DNA of 12,588 bases from Bacteroidaceae bacterium. GTDB lineage: Bacteria; Bacteroidota; Bacteroidia; Bacteroidales; Barnesiellaceae_A. Of this stretch, positions 1 to 8,689 are shown in pieces; the first letter of the stretch is position 1; every line of letters begins with the position of its first letter. The notes under the pieces are model-generated. The model saw only the letters and a program-made list of their open reading frames with translations. It did not search any database and was not told the DNA's origin. The stretch lies in contig JAFZDG010000044.1 of assembly GCA_017561285.1 (NCBI GenBank), positions 1-12,588 of the forward strand, written 5' to 3'. Made by a program: the position numbers and the translations under genes.

Positions 1-16
1 ACGTTTAATTTGTTGT

Positions 17-47
17 ATATCACAAAGATAATATTTTTTTGTGATAT
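17..47. repeat. Perfect 10-bp inverted repeat at left edge
   Basis: The arms ATATCACAAA (17-26) and TTTGTGATAT (38-47) are exact reverse complements separated by 11 AT-rich bases. The dyad encloses the possible leftward -7 box at 23-30. It may be an operator or simply a hairpin at the end of a gene outside the window. The sequence alone does not decide this. Confidence 0.55.
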
Positions 48-53
48 GGCAAA
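23..53 (-). promoter_or_regulatory. Possible leftward Bacteroidota promoter (TTTG-N19-TATCTTTG)
   Basis: On the minus strand, TATCTTTG (23-30) matches the -7 consensus TAnnTTTG, and TTTG (50-53) lies exactly 19 nt upstream, within the usual 19-21 nt spacing. It would drive a minus-strand gene beyond the left edge. Against it, the -33 box sits inside the stem of the 50-81 hairpin and the region is AT-rich, so a chance match is possible. Confidence 0.4.
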
Positions 54-93
54 GCCCCGGCTTGTGAAAGTCAGGGCTTTGTTTGTTTTTTTT
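50..93 (+). terminator. Intrinsic terminator, plus-strand orientation
   Basis: CAAAGCCC (50-57) pairs with GGGCTTTG (74-81). After one C/A mismatch the stem continues inward (59-63 with 68-72, including one G-T wobble). A T-rich tract (82-93) follows only on the plus strand, so it reads as a terminator for a plus-strand gene left of the window, convergent with the GH84 gene. No such gene is visible here. Confidence 0.6.
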
Positions 94-110
94 ACAAAAT
101 GCTTCTTACG

Positions 111-151
111 AAAAGAGGATGCCTCGTTTTGAGACACCCTCTTCTGTTTTT
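111..151. terminator. Hairpin terminator after the GH84 gene, possibly bidirectional
   Basis: AAGAGG (113-118) pairs with CCTCTT (138-143). Two short inner helices follow, separated by mismatches, and close a GTTTT loop (126-130). The hairpin starts 6 bp beyond the GH84 stop codon. On the minus strand the 3' arm continues into a short T run (four T, two of them in the stem). On the plus strand CTG and five T follow. The U-tracts are modest, so efficiency is uncertain. Confidence 0.6.
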
Positions 152-2642
152 ATAGGAATATCACTTCATAAATGGTACCAATACCTTCTATTTGCAGTGT
201 ACTTGCTCCGGCCGTATCTATTTCCAACATAGATGTGGTAATATCGTAACTCTTCAACAGGCTTCCATCGGGCAACAACAAACGACATACCGGATGTTGC
301 CGGCAATCGACTTTGCCCATCAACAATACGCATCGCGATGCTGTTTGGGGCAACTTTATATCAACAACCGATGTAGCAGATAGAGCCGTATAAGGATTGC
401 CATCGATGTGATAAAGAGACTGATCGACAGGATTTATCTCCCACGAACGAACCGCCAACCAATTGGTTTTGGAAGACTCCAATTTGCGCATACGCACATA
501 TCGTGCTTCAAATGGCACACCCTTCCACTCTATATCATACACCCCGCTCAGGCTATCGGTAAAGGCAGTCCAAACATCTCCATCGAGCGAATATTCAAGA
601 ATCGCAGCATCATAGTAATCACAATCGTCTATCGAATTGCGTCCTTGCAAAATATGCACCTTTTCAACTTGCTTGACAAACCCCATATCTACAGCGATAT
701 AGTGTCCCGTACGCTGCCCACCACCCGAATGATAGTAGGTAGCAGTGTCGTTATCAAACATATTCTTGGCTTGCGGAGCATAGAGCGAGGAATAGGTACC
801 AAAGGTAGACAGAGTCGCTGCTTTACAGCCCGACAAATGCTCATAAAAACGTGCCGCCATAGCATCCATCAAGTTTTCGTAGAATGGTTGCAGTTTCATA
901 GTGCCTACACGATGTGCATTGTATTGCTCAATCTCTTGCTCCGACATCAGGTTATTGACATAGGCTGTCCAAAAGGCACTATAATCGGCTTTATTATACA
1001 ACTCGAGCGTCTCTATAGCCTTACGACAACGATACCCCAACTTACCAAACTCTACCAACCAGGGGCGCAACTCCTCGATAAGCCTCTCATTACGACAAGA
1101 CTCCATTTGTGCTGGGACTGTTTCTATTACGCAACACTCCGCTTTAAGTTTCTCGGCCAACTGAGGCGTATAGGTATCGATACCAAAAGTATCGGTTTCC
1201 CACGACTCAATACGGCGATAGCCTGTTTCTGTATCGCACGAATGTATGGCAAAGGTACGATAAGCATCTTTGGTATCGGCGGCCATATATTGCAACGCAC
1301 GCTCCCAACTATCTATCGGATTGTATTGCTGCGTATTCCAAGCATAGTCGGCCACACTATAGAGTGCCAATTTAGAGGCTTCGCCATACTCCATCGGGTT
1401 ACTCACGATACCCCGTACCTTGTCGGCATTCATCGTTGATGATAAGCCATATACAGGCGCTTGCAACATAATGTGACGAGCATAGTCGGTAACAGGATAA
1501 TTCCACCAGAAGAGAATAGGACGTTGCACTCGCTCGCTTACCCACTCAACGGTTTCGTTGGTAAGATCGCTACATACGGCATCGCCCGTCCAAAATATAT
1601 CGATAGAGGGATGTAGCGATTCGCCATATTTCACCAAGCTACCTCGCGGCGTGGGATTGGCCCACAGACGTGTATAGTCGGTAGGACATACTATGAGCGG
1701 GGCGACATCGCCTTTTGTGGCAACAAAGGCATCGTTAAGGCGGTTTAGCAATGCTATTTGGTAAATCGGATTGGCACCCTCGCCCGATATATCATCGAAA
1801 TGAATAGCAAACGCACGCACTCCCAAATCATACATCACCTCGAACTTATGCAACAGATTGTTATAATCCTCTTCATCCCAACGAATATCTTGACCGGGAT
1901 GGATTGCCCACACAAACTGTACCCTATTCTTACGACAAGCCTCCACCAATTCTCGTATCTCGGATGCTTCGGCTGCGGGGTACGGCTCTCGCCAATGAGG
2001 AGAACTGTGATAGGGATCGTCTTTGGGACCATAGATATAATAATTCATCTTGAACCGGCCGTAAAAGGCAATCAACGACATACGCATCTCGTGCGACCAG
2101 GGTGTACCGTAAAAACCTTCTACAACACCTCTACATGGCAACGAAGGCCAGTCGTTGAGAGTAAGACAGGGCAACTTACCTTCACAAGCCACTTCATTTT
2201 GCACGATTTGCCGCAACGATTGTATGGCATAGAACACACCTAAGTCGTCATGCGCTCTTATCTCTATCCCTTTATGCGTAATATCCATCCTATAGGCTCC
2301 CGGAACCAATTTCACGCCATAACGAGCAGGCAGATTGACATCCTTATCTATTCGCAGAGTAACACCTTGACGACTCTCGGTGAGAAAATCGAGCTCTTGC
2401 GCATACTCACCGGCATTGCCTTTGAGCGCTATACCTCGCGAAATATCTAAAGTTGTGTCGTATCGCACCATCTCTTGCGGTGTAGGATTGATAACCACTC
2501 CATTATGATGAAGTTTCTCGCCCAACAACACGCCTACGTCCTGACTTTCGCCTCGTTGCGTAGAGAGATCTTGTGCAACAGCCGTCATACCCATCATAAG
2601 GGCTGCGATAAAGAGAATAATATTGCGTTTTTTCATATTCAT
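150..2642 (-). CDS. GH84 beta-N-acetylglucosaminidase with F5/8-type C domain
   Basis: A secreted family GH84 exo-beta-N-acetylglucosaminidase (O-GlcNAcase/NagJ type, 830 aa), which removes terminal beta-linked GlcNAc by substrate-assisted catalysis. Residues 1-23 form a signal peptide ending Ala-Val-Ala before Gln24. Residues about 48-165 match the N-terminal alpha/beta domain usual before the barrel. The TIM barrel covers about 170-460, with the landmark GFYGTPW near 176-182, the catalytic pair Asp283-Asp284 in HFDDISGEG, and Asn381, Asp386 and Asn415 aligning with substrate-binding residues of the B. thetaiotaomicron enzyme. A helical region (about 465-600) precedes an F5/8-type C (CBM32-like) domain (about 605-737) and a short beta-rich tail. 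Met3 is an alternative start. It has its own promoter and terminators, so it is likely a single-gene unit. In a gut species the substrate is probably mucin or other host GlcNAc glycans (inference). Confidence 0.95.
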   Translation of the reverse strand: MNMKKRNIILFIAALMMGMTAVAQDLSTQRGESQDVGVLLGEKLHHNGVVINPTPQEMVRYDTTLDISRGIALKGNAGEYAQELDFLTESRQGVTLRIDKDVNLPARYGVKLVPGAYRMDITHKGIEIRAHDDLGVFYAIQSLRQIVQNEVACEGKLPCLTLNDWPSLPCRGVVEGFYGTPWSHEMRMSLIAFYGRFKMNYYIYGPKDDPYHSSPHWREPYPAAEASEIRELVEACRKNRVQFVWAIHPGQDIRWDEEDYNNLLHKFEVMYDLGVRAFAIHFDDISGEGANPIYQIALLNRLNDAFVATKGDVAPLIVCPTDYTRLWANPTPRGSLVKYGESLHPSIDIFWTGDAVCSDLTNETVEWVSERVQRPILFWWNYPVTDYARHIMLQAPVYGLSSTMNADKVRGIVSNPMEYGEASKLALYSVADYAWNTQQYNPIDSWERALQYMAADTKDAYRTFAIHSCDTETGYRRIESWETDTFGIDTYTPQLAEKLKAECCVIETVPAQMESCRNERLIEELRPWLVEFGKLGYRCRKAIETLELYNKADYSAFWTAYVNNLMSEQEIEQYNAHRVGTMKLQPFYENLMDAMAARFYEHLSGCKAATLSTFGTYSSLYAPQAKNMFDNDTATYYHSGGGQRTGHYIAVDMGFVKQVEKVHILQGRNSIDDCDYYDAAILEYSLDGDVWTAFTDSLSGVYDIEWKGVPFEARYVRMRKLESSKTNWLAVRSWEINPVDQSLYHIDGNPYTALSATSVVDIKLPQTASRCVLLMGKVDCRQHPVCRLLLPDGSLLKSYDITTSMLEIDTAGASTLQIEGIGTIYEVIFL

Positions 2643-2666
2643 TCTAATATTTCTTTATAGATAGCA

Positions 2667-2696
2667 CAAAAATACAAAAAGATTATGAAAAGCAAA
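2667..2696 (-). promoter_or_regulatory. Promoter of the GH84 gene
   Basis: On the minus strand, TATTTTTG (2667-2674) fits the Bacteroidota -7 box TAnnTTTG, with TTTG (2693-2696) 18 nt upstream as the -33 box, slightly short of the usual 19-21. The predicted leader is about 20 nt. The -33 box lies within the T-tract of the terminator of the upstream peptidase gene. Confidence 0.6.
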
Positions 2697-2731
2697 ACCG
2701 CCGATGGTGCGAAACAACACTCCATCGGCGG
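2688..2731 (-). terminator. Intrinsic terminator after the DPP III gene
   Basis: CCGCCGATGG (2698-2707) and CCATCGGCGG (2722-2731) form a perfect 10-bp GC-rich stem. On the minus strand it is followed by TTTTGCTTTT (2688-2697). It starts about 40 bp after the stop codon of the 2773-4815 gene and isolates it from the GH84 gene. Confidence 0.85.
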
Positions 2732-2772
2732 TATATCAGCAGCAAGCAACAACGGCTTGCAAGAACGTTTTA

Positions 2773-4815
2773 TTAGTCGTTATAAACGGGCAATGTACCG
2801 TAATCTTTTGAGTAACGCAACATTTGCTCGGCATAACCCTCAGTATAGTCGAGAGTAACGTCTACAATCTCACCGTTCTCATCGTAGTGAGCTGTATAAA
2901 CGGGGTTAACGAAGCCCTTATAGGGAGCAAGGTTAAGAGCCTCATAACGATCCAATACCTCTTTGTGAAGTTCGGGATCAACTTTTACGGCATATTTTTC
3001 AACCAAGATACGACCGGCTTCATAATCGCCCTCGCTCTTGATGCGTTGTATTTCGGCAAGTTGTTGACCGAAGATTTCACGCAACTTCACATAGTCATTA
3101 ATCTTCACATAACGTTTGCCGTCAACAACAGCAAATTCAATCACGTTGTTCTCTTTACCCAAGTCATAAGCCCAAGCAGCAATGAGTTGACGGTCGCGCA
3201 TGTGGCTTTCCTCAACATCCTTACCGGGTTCGATACGGTGCAATTGAGTCATCAAACCGTTCATCATTTGTTGGTAGTAGCAAGCCTTGTAAGCCTCGGC
3301 ATTGGGAATGATACCCAACTCAACCAACTTGGCATCGGCCATATAATAGAGGGCAAAAAGGTCGGCACGAGCCTCTTCGAGAGTAGAACCGTGAGCTTTC
3401 AAAGCATCGGGATCAACACCGGGGAGCAATTTACCCGAACCGTGGCCCAAGCACTCGTGGAGGTCGGTGTGCAAGTCGCCGGTGATGCCGCCATACTCGG
3501 CAAGCAACTCACGCTCTACATCGCTATATACAAACTCTTCATTGAAACCATTACCTTTGGCAGCCTCGGCATATGCCTCTGTGATGTTATCGATAGTAAC
3601 CGATTTAGAACCGTGAGCAGCGCGAATCCAGTTGGCATTGGGAAGGTTGATACCAATAGCAGTAGAGGGATAGCAGTCGCCGGCAAGAATAGCAGCAGTG
3701 ATAACCTTAGCCGATACACCTGTTACATTCTCTTTTTTGAAGCGAGCCTCTGTGGGAGAGTTATCTTCAAACCATTGAGCGTTTTCGCTGATAAGTTCGG
3801 TACGGCGTGAAGCCTCCAAGTCCTTGAAGTTAACGATAGACTCCCAGCTGGCCTTCATACCGAGGGGATCGCCATAAGACTCGGTAAAGCCATTTACATA
3901 GTCAATGCGGCTGTCGAGGTCTTTTACCCACAAGATTGCATACTCATCGAAAGTTCTCAAATCGCCGGTACGATAATACTCTATAAGTTTCTCCATAACA
4001 GCCTTTTGTTGGTCATTCTCGGCAACAGTAGCAGCTTTCTCAAGATACTCAACGATGCGTGCGATAGCTTGACCATAACGACCATCGATTTTATAAACCT
4101 CCTCATATATTTTACCATCGCGCTTTACAAGACGGCTGTTGAGACCGTAAGAGATGGGAGTAGCATCGTTGGGATCTTTCATAGCAGCGTAGAAAGCCTC
4201 AGCCTCAGCTTGGGTAACACCATCGTAATAGTTACCGGCCGAAGTAGCCACAACATCCTCACCATCGGCTTGGTTGGTACGTTTGGGCATCACAGTAGGA
4301 TCGAACATAATGGGCATAAGAGTAGCCAAGAATTGATCTACAGTTTCGCCATCGCGCAAAGGCAATTTGGCTGCATCTACAGCCTTTACAGCCTCTACAA
4401 AGAACTCTTGTGAGAAAGCGGGAAGAATTTTATCGCTTGAGTAGTGGTGGTGCAAGCCGTTGGCAAACCAGATTTGCTTGATGTAAGTATCGAATGCTTT
4501 CCAATCGGCAGTAGTCTTATCACCTTGATAGTCGGTGTAGATAGCTTCGAGTGTGTAACGAAGAGGCAAGCTCCATTTGCTGTTTTGGTCGAAGAGGATG
4601 TCGCGACCATAGAGAGCCGACTCTTGGAGGTAATAGATGAGTTTCTTTTGATCGAGCGACAACTCGTCAAAGCCTTTAACTTGATAGCGAAGCACTTCGA
4701 GGTCGGCAAAACGCTCTACAGTGTAGTCAAACTCCGCATTCTCTTTTTGGTTTGCACCGGGGGCGCAAGCCATAAGTGACAATGAAGCCAACATAATACA
4801 GATGTTTTTTTTCAT
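2773..4815 (-). CDS. Dipeptidyl peptidase III, M49 family, predicted lipoprotein
   Basis: A zinc exopeptidase of family M49 (680 aa), which releases dipeptides from the N-terminus of short peptides. The zinc site is visible as HECLGH (His453, Glu454, His458) and EEARAD (480-485), whose second Glu is the expected third ligand. This is the hexapeptide HExxGH form characteristic of M49, with a Cys inside it as in the B. thetaiotaomicron enzyme; the length is also close to that enzyme. The N-terminus has two Lys, a hydrophobic stretch and a lipobox-like LMAC with Cys17, so the product is probably a lipoprotein. No acidic surface-export signal follows the Cys, which favours a periplasm-facing anchor (inference). 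The gene lies 73 bp after the rRNA methyltransferase gene, with no consensus -7 box in the gap, and may be the distal gene of that operon. Confidence 0.95.
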   Translation of the reverse strand: MKKNICIMLASLSLMACAPGANQKENAEFDYTVERFADLEVLRYQVKGFDELSLDQKKLIYYLQESALYGRDILFDQNSKWSLPLRYTLEAIYTDYQGDKTTADWKAFDTYIKQIWFANGLHHHYSSDKILPAFSQEFFVEAVKAVDAAKLPLRDGETVDQFLATLMPIMFDPTVMPKRTNQADGEDVVATSAGNYYDGVTQAEAEAFYAAMKDPNDATPISYGLNSRLVKRDGKIYEEVYKIDGRYGQAIARIVEYLEKAATVAENDQQKAVMEKLIEYYRTGDLRTFDEYAILWVKDLDSRIDYVNGFTESYGDPLGMKASWESIVNFKDLEASRRTELISENAQWFEDNSPTEARFKKENVTGVSAKVITAAILAGDCYPSTAIGINLPNANWIRAAHGSKSVTIDNITEAYAEAAKGNGFNEEFVYSDVERELLAEYGGITGDLHTDLHECLGHGSGKLLPGVDPDALKAHGSTLEEARADLFALYYMADAKLVELGIIPNAEAYKACYYQQMMNGLMTQLHRIEPGKDVEESHMRDRQLIAAWAYDLGKENNVIEFAVVDGKRYVKINDYVKLREIFGQQLAEIQRIKSEGDYEAGRILVEKYAVKVDPELHKEVLDRYEALNLAPYKGFVNPVYTAHYDENGEIVDVTLDYTEGYAEQMLRYSKDYGTLPVYND

Positions 4816-4888
4816 AGAATGGAAAAAAATTTAATTGGTTATAGTTTATTGTTTGTTATGATTTTAAATTCGATTTATCTATTTTTTT

Positions 4889-6073
4889 TTATTCGACATA
4901 CAATACCAAACCTTTCAAGTATTCACCTTCGGGGTGATATATATTGACCGGATGGTCGGCGGGCTGAGTGAGCTGATGCAAAATGCGCACCTTGCGGCCC
5001 GATTGTGCGGCTGCCGTAAAGACTGCCAAGCGGAAATTCTCCTTGCTCACCACCTGCGAGCAAGAGAAGGTAAACAGGATACCTCCGGGGCGTATCTTCT
5101 CAAAGGCTTTGGCATTGAGCTTGCGATAACCTTGCAATGCATTGTTGAGCACTTTGCGATGCTTGGCAAAGGCAGGCGGATCGAGTATGATAAGGTCATA
5201 ATTGTCGCCCATGGCATCGAGATATTTAAAGGCATCTTCGGCAAAGGCTTTGTGACGTGCATCGCCGGGGAAATTCAACTCTACATTTTGGCAAGTGAGA
5301 TCGATGGCTTTGGCTGAGCTATCGACCGAGTGTACCAACTCGGCACCTCCACGCATAGCATAGAAAGAAAAACCTCCTGTATAACAGAACATATTGAGCA
5401 CCTTGCGACCACGAGAATAACGTTCGAGCAAAGAGCGATTTTCGCGTTGGTCTACAAAGAAACCGGTCTTCTGTCCACGCAACCAATCCACATGGAATGT
5501 AAGGCCGTTTTCGGTTGCAGTATCTTCGCCAACGCCACCCAACAGATATTCGTTTTCTTGCTCAAGAGCAGCCTTGTAGGGCAGTGTTGTCTCCGATTTA
5601 TAGTATATATTGTCGAGTTTATCGCCCATCACCTCTTTGAGAGCCTTGGCCAGTGTGTGGCGCGCATAGTGCATACCGGGACTATGAGCCTGCATAACGG
5701 CTGTATTGCGATATATATCTATAATGAGTCCGGGCAGGTTGTCGCCCTCGCCATGCACCAAACGGTAGGCATTGTTATAATCTCCATTTTCCAATCCCAA
5801 ACTACGGCGCATCTCGTATGCTACACCCAAACGCTCGCAATAGAATGTATGGTCAATCTCTACCGGCTTGAATGATAGAATACGAACGGCAATACTACCT
5901 ATTTGATAGTGTCCTACACCGACAAAGTTACCTTGCCAGTCTTCGACCACAACGACATCACCCTCAACAGGCTCGCCAATGACACGTTGAATAGCTCCCG
6001 AAAACACCCAGGGATGAAAACGGCGGAACGAGTCCTCCTTACCGGGCTTGAGTATAAATCTGCTTAATGACAT
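4889..6073 (-). CDS. Class I rRNA large-subunit methyltransferase, RlmI-like (PUA + SAM domains)
   Basis: An SAM-dependent RNA methyltransferase (394 aa) of the RlmI family, whose E. coli member makes m5C1962 in 23S rRNA. An N-terminal PUA domain (about 2-74) contains the HPWVFSGAI motif. The Rossmann methyltransferase domain follows, with KTGFFVDQRENR (202-213), SAM-binding motif I near LNMFCYTGGFS (226-236), Asp251 at the end of the next strand, motif IV ILDPPAFAK (296-304), and a candidate catalytic Cys338 in FSCS. The C-terminal ADHPV signature (372-376) is typical of the family. The start lies 12 bp after the rseP stop. The exact target base is inferred from the family, and related m5C methyltransferases with other targets cannot be excluded. 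Confidence 0.88.
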   Translation of the reverse strand: MSLSRFILKPGKEDSFRRFHPWVFSGAIQRVIGEPVEGDVVVVEDWQGNFVGVGHYQIGSIAVRILSFKPVEIDHTFYCERLGVAYEMRRSLGLENGDYNNAYRLVHGEGDNLPGLIIDIYRNTAVMQAHSPGMHYARHTLAKALKEVMGDKLDNIYYKSETTLPYKAALEQENEYLLGGVGEDTATENGLTFHVDWLRGQKTGFFVDQRENRSLLERYSRGRKVLNMFCYTGGFSFYAMRGGAELVHSVDSSAKAIDLTCQNVELNFPGDARHKAFAEDAFKYLDAMGDNYDLIILDPPAFAKHRKVLNNALQGYRKLNAKAFEKIRPGGILFTFSCSQVVSKENFRLAVFTAAAQSGRKVRILHQLTQPADHPVNIYHPEGEYLKGLVLYVE

Positions 6074-6085
6074 AGTTATCGTATG

Positions 6086-7474
6086 TTATTTAAAGAAAAA
6101 TCGTATTATATCGTTACCATTGGCATAGATGAGCAAACCAAACAAAAGGAAGAGGCCTATCGTTTGGGCTATCTCCAGGAATTTTTCGCTGGGTTTGCGG
6201 CGGGTTATCACCTCAAATAAGAGGAACAACGTGTGACCACCATCGAGAGCGGGTATAGGTAAGATATTCATAAATGCAAGTATCACTGAGAGGAATGCTG
6301 TCATATTCCAGAACGAATACCAATCCCATTGGGGAGCAAAAAGACTACCAATAGAACCAAATCCGCCCAGACTCTGCGCACCCTCTTTGGTAAATACATA
6401 TTTGAAATCACTCACATAGTTTACAAGTCGGCTCACACCTATCTCAACACCGCGAGGTATCGATTGCAACAAGCTGTATTTTTTTGTTACAAATGTGTAC
6501 AACTCACTAAGGGGCGACATAGCCACACCTATGCGACACAATGAGTCGGTCATTACGGTGGCTGTCATAAGACTATCGGCACGCATAAATGCCACTTCAA
6601 CCGGTTGCGACTTATAGGGTTGCAATACTTGTGCCACTTCGCTATACATAGTCACAGGCACACTATCTATGCTTACAATTCTATCGCCTTTGACAAGACC
6701 GGCTGCATGCGCACCCAAACCCTCTTGTGTCTCATAAATAACGGGAGGAATAAGGTATGTTGCAAAGCCCACATTTTGTTTCATTATCTTGAGCATAAGG
6801 CTATCGTCTATGGCAACCGAGGCCTCTGCGCCATCGCGCAACACTGTTACCTCTTGGGCTTCGATAATGGCGTGCAACGTTTCGTTGTTCAGATACTCAA
6901 GTTTTTGGCCATCGGCAGCCCAAATAATATCGCCGTTACGAAAACCACTCTCCAATGCCGGTTGACTAAACTCCATACCATACTTGGCATTTTCAAACGG
7001 CAAATAAGTTTCGCCCCAATGGAATGTAACACCTGCATATATAATAATGGCCAATATAAAGTTGAACAACACGCCGGCAATCATAACCAATAGGCGTTGC
7101 CAAGCGGGTTTAGAGCGGAACTCCCAGGGCTGCATAGGTTGCTTCATCTGCTCCAAATCCATCGACTCGTCTATCATACCGGCTATCTTTACATAGCCGC
7201 CAAAGGGTATCCAGCCTATACCAAACTCGGTATCGGAGGGCTTAGCCGCCCACATAGGTATGTCGAATTTAAATTTATCGCACACCTTCACCACGAGCGA
7301 TTGGGCCTCTCGTTTGAAGCTGAGCAGGGCAAACTTATAATCGAAAAACAAAAAGAAACGCTCTACTCTGATGCCAAACATACGGGCGAAAATATAGTGT
7401 CCGAACTCGTGAAAACCTACGAGTATCGAGAGGCTCAACATCAATTGCAGGGCTTTGATAAGAAATGTTTCCAT
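6086..7474 (-). CDS. rseP: RIP site-2 zinc metalloprotease RseP
   Basis: An inner-membrane site-2 protease (462 aa) that cleaves transmembrane segments of substrates such as anti-sigma factors or remnant signal peptides. The first membrane segment carries the zinc motif HEFGH (His22, Glu23, His26). The conserved GGYVKIAGM (92-100) and a second membrane segment with GxxxN (Gly134-Asn138) follow. Two PDZ-like regions occupy about 160-225 and 245-315. The C-terminal membrane segment carries LDGGH (Asp411, third zinc ligand), and a last hydrophobic segment lies near 437-451. Between the first membrane segment and the GYGIGW-like element (FGIGWIP, 84-90) there is a stretch about 25 residues longer than in E. 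coli RseP (from memory). It sits 14 bp downstream of dxr, a pairing common in bacteria. Confidence 0.95.
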   Translation of the reverse strand: METFLIKALQLMLSLSILVGFHEFGHYIFARMFGIRVERFFLFFDYKFALLSFKREAQSLVVKVCDKFKFDIPMWAAKPSDTEFGIGWIPFGGYVKIAGMIDESMDLEQMKQPMQPWEFRSKPAWQRLLVMIAGVLFNFILAIIIYAGVTFHWGETYLPFENAKYGMEFSQPALESGFRNGDIIWAADGQKLEYLNNETLHAIIEAQEVTVLRDGAEASVAIDDSLMLKIMKQNVGFATYLIPPVIYETQEGLGAHAAGLVKGDRIVSIDSVPVTMYSEVAQVLQPYKSQPVEVAFMRADSLMTATVMTDSLCRIGVAMSPLSELYTFVTKKYSLLQSIPRGVEIGVSRLVNYVSDFKYVFTKEGAQSLGGFGSIGSLFAPQWDWYSFWNMTAFLSVILAFMNILPIPALDGGHTLFLLFEVITRRKPSEKFLEIAQTIGLFLLFGLLIYANGNDIIRFFFK

Positions 7475-7488
7475 ACTGTGTTATATTA

Positions 7489-8655
7489 TTATTTTAATGT
7501 TTCGATATATTGTGTGGCGCAATGGCGCGCTTCGCTATTGGTGGCCACATAATCATCATAGGTGGGCAACTGTATAAAATCTACCACACTCATAGTATGT
7601 GCTACCGTCTGTGCTATCTGGCAGAAACCGATGCGATCGGCCAGGAAAGCCGCTACGGCTATTTCGTTGGCCGCATTCATGATACAGGGCATATTACCTC
7701 CCTTTGCCACCGCATCGAAGGCATACTGCAAGAGTGGGAAACGCACCATATCGGGACGCTCGAAGGTGAGCGTTGCATAGTCGGTCAACGACAACTTACG
7801 GTCGGCCGATACAAGGCGGTCGGGGTATGAGAGTGCATAACGGATGGGCAGTTTCATATCGGGTGTACCCAACTGCGCCTTGACAGCACCATCGGCAAAC
7901 TCTACCATAGAGTGTACAATCGATTGGGGATGAACAACGACCTCTATTTGTGAAGGCTCTACGCCAAAGAGCCACTTGGCCTCAATCATCTCAAAGCCTT
8001 TATTCATCAACGTAGCCGAATCGATGGTAATCTTGTTGCCCATCGTCCAATTGGGGTGACGCAAAGCATCGGCACGTGTTACCTTGAGCAATTGCTCTTG
8101 GGTGTGACAACGGAACGGGCCACCTGAGGCTGTAAGGATAATTTTCTCGATAGGATTGTCGCCCTCGCCTACCAAACATTGGAAAATGGCCGAGTGCTCC
8201 GAATCGACCGGAATAATGGGCACACGATGCTCTACTGCCAATCGGGTAATAAGATCACCGGCAACAACAAGCGTCTCTTTATTGGCCAGCGCAATGGTCT
8301 TCTTGGCCTCGATGGCTCGTATGGTTGGCAACAAGCCGGCATATCCCACCATAGCAGTTACCACAATATCAATATCGGGCAGTGTCACTGCATCGGCAAT
8401 GGCATCGGCACCGGCATACACCTTGATGGGAAGGTCGGCCAAGGCATCGCGCAATGTCGTATAATGACTCTCATTGGCAATTATCACCACTTCGGGTTGG
8501 TACTTGCGGGCTTGCTCTATAAGTAGCTCCACCTGGCTATTGGCCGTTATCATATACACATCGAAAAGGTGTGGATAACAATCGACAGTCTCCAATGTCT
8601 GGCGACCTATCGATCCGGTTGAACCCAGAATAGCCAATCTTTTTTGTTGTTCCAT
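7489..8655 (-). CDS. dxr: 1-deoxy-D-xylulose 5-phosphate reductoisomerase
   Basis: The first committed enzyme of the MEP isoprenoid pathway (388 aa). It converts 1-deoxy-D-xylulose 5-phosphate to 2-C-methyl-D-erythritol 4-phosphate using NADPH and a divalent metal in the cytosol, and is the target of fosmidomycin. The NADPH motif GSTGSIG is at 11-17, LANKETLV at 123-130, the metal ligands Asp151 and Glu153 in PVDSEHSAIFQ, and the third ligand Glu222 after LMNKGF. TASGGPF (175-181) and NWTMGNKITIDSATL (202-216) are also typical. The frame stays open up to 8772, but the extra 39 residues are not dxr-like and contain the promoter, so Met at 8653-8655 is the start. This is the first gene of the dxr-rseP-rlmI operon. 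Confidence 0.97.
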   Translation of the reverse strand: MEQQKRLAILGSTGSIGRQTLETVDCYPHLFDVYMITANSQVELLIEQARKYQPEVVIIANESHYTTLRDALADLPIKVYAGADAIADAVTLPDIDIVVTAMVGYAGLLPTIRAIEAKKTIALANKETLVVAGDLITRLAVEHRVPIIPVDSEHSAIFQCLVGEGDNPIEKIILTASGGPFRCHTQEQLLKVTRADALRHPNWTMGNKITIDSATLMNKGFEMIEAKWLFGVEPSQIEVVVHPQSIVHSMVEFADGAVKAQLGTPDMKLPIRYALSYPDRLVSADRKLSLTDYATLTFERPDMVRFPLLQYAFDAVAKGGNMPCIMNAANEIAVAAFLADRIGFCQIAQTVAHTMSVVDFIQLPTYDDYVATNSEARHCATQYIETLK

Positions 8656-8689
8656 ATCGTTATGAATAGTGCATATTCGTTCCAAACTA

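Noticed and set aside
408..1439. 343-aa open frame on the plus strand
   Set aside because: It lies wholly opposite the GH84 gene, whose domains and catalytic residues are intact. The translation has no recognisable domain.
2824..3810. 328-aa open frame on the plus strand
   Set aside because: Antisense to the M49 peptidase catalytic region. Long antisense frames are expected opposite biased codon use, and nothing in it resembles a protein family.
4881..4890. Run of nine T as a terminator
   Set aside because: It follows no hairpin, and on the coding (minus) strand it is an A run directly after the methyltransferase stop codon.
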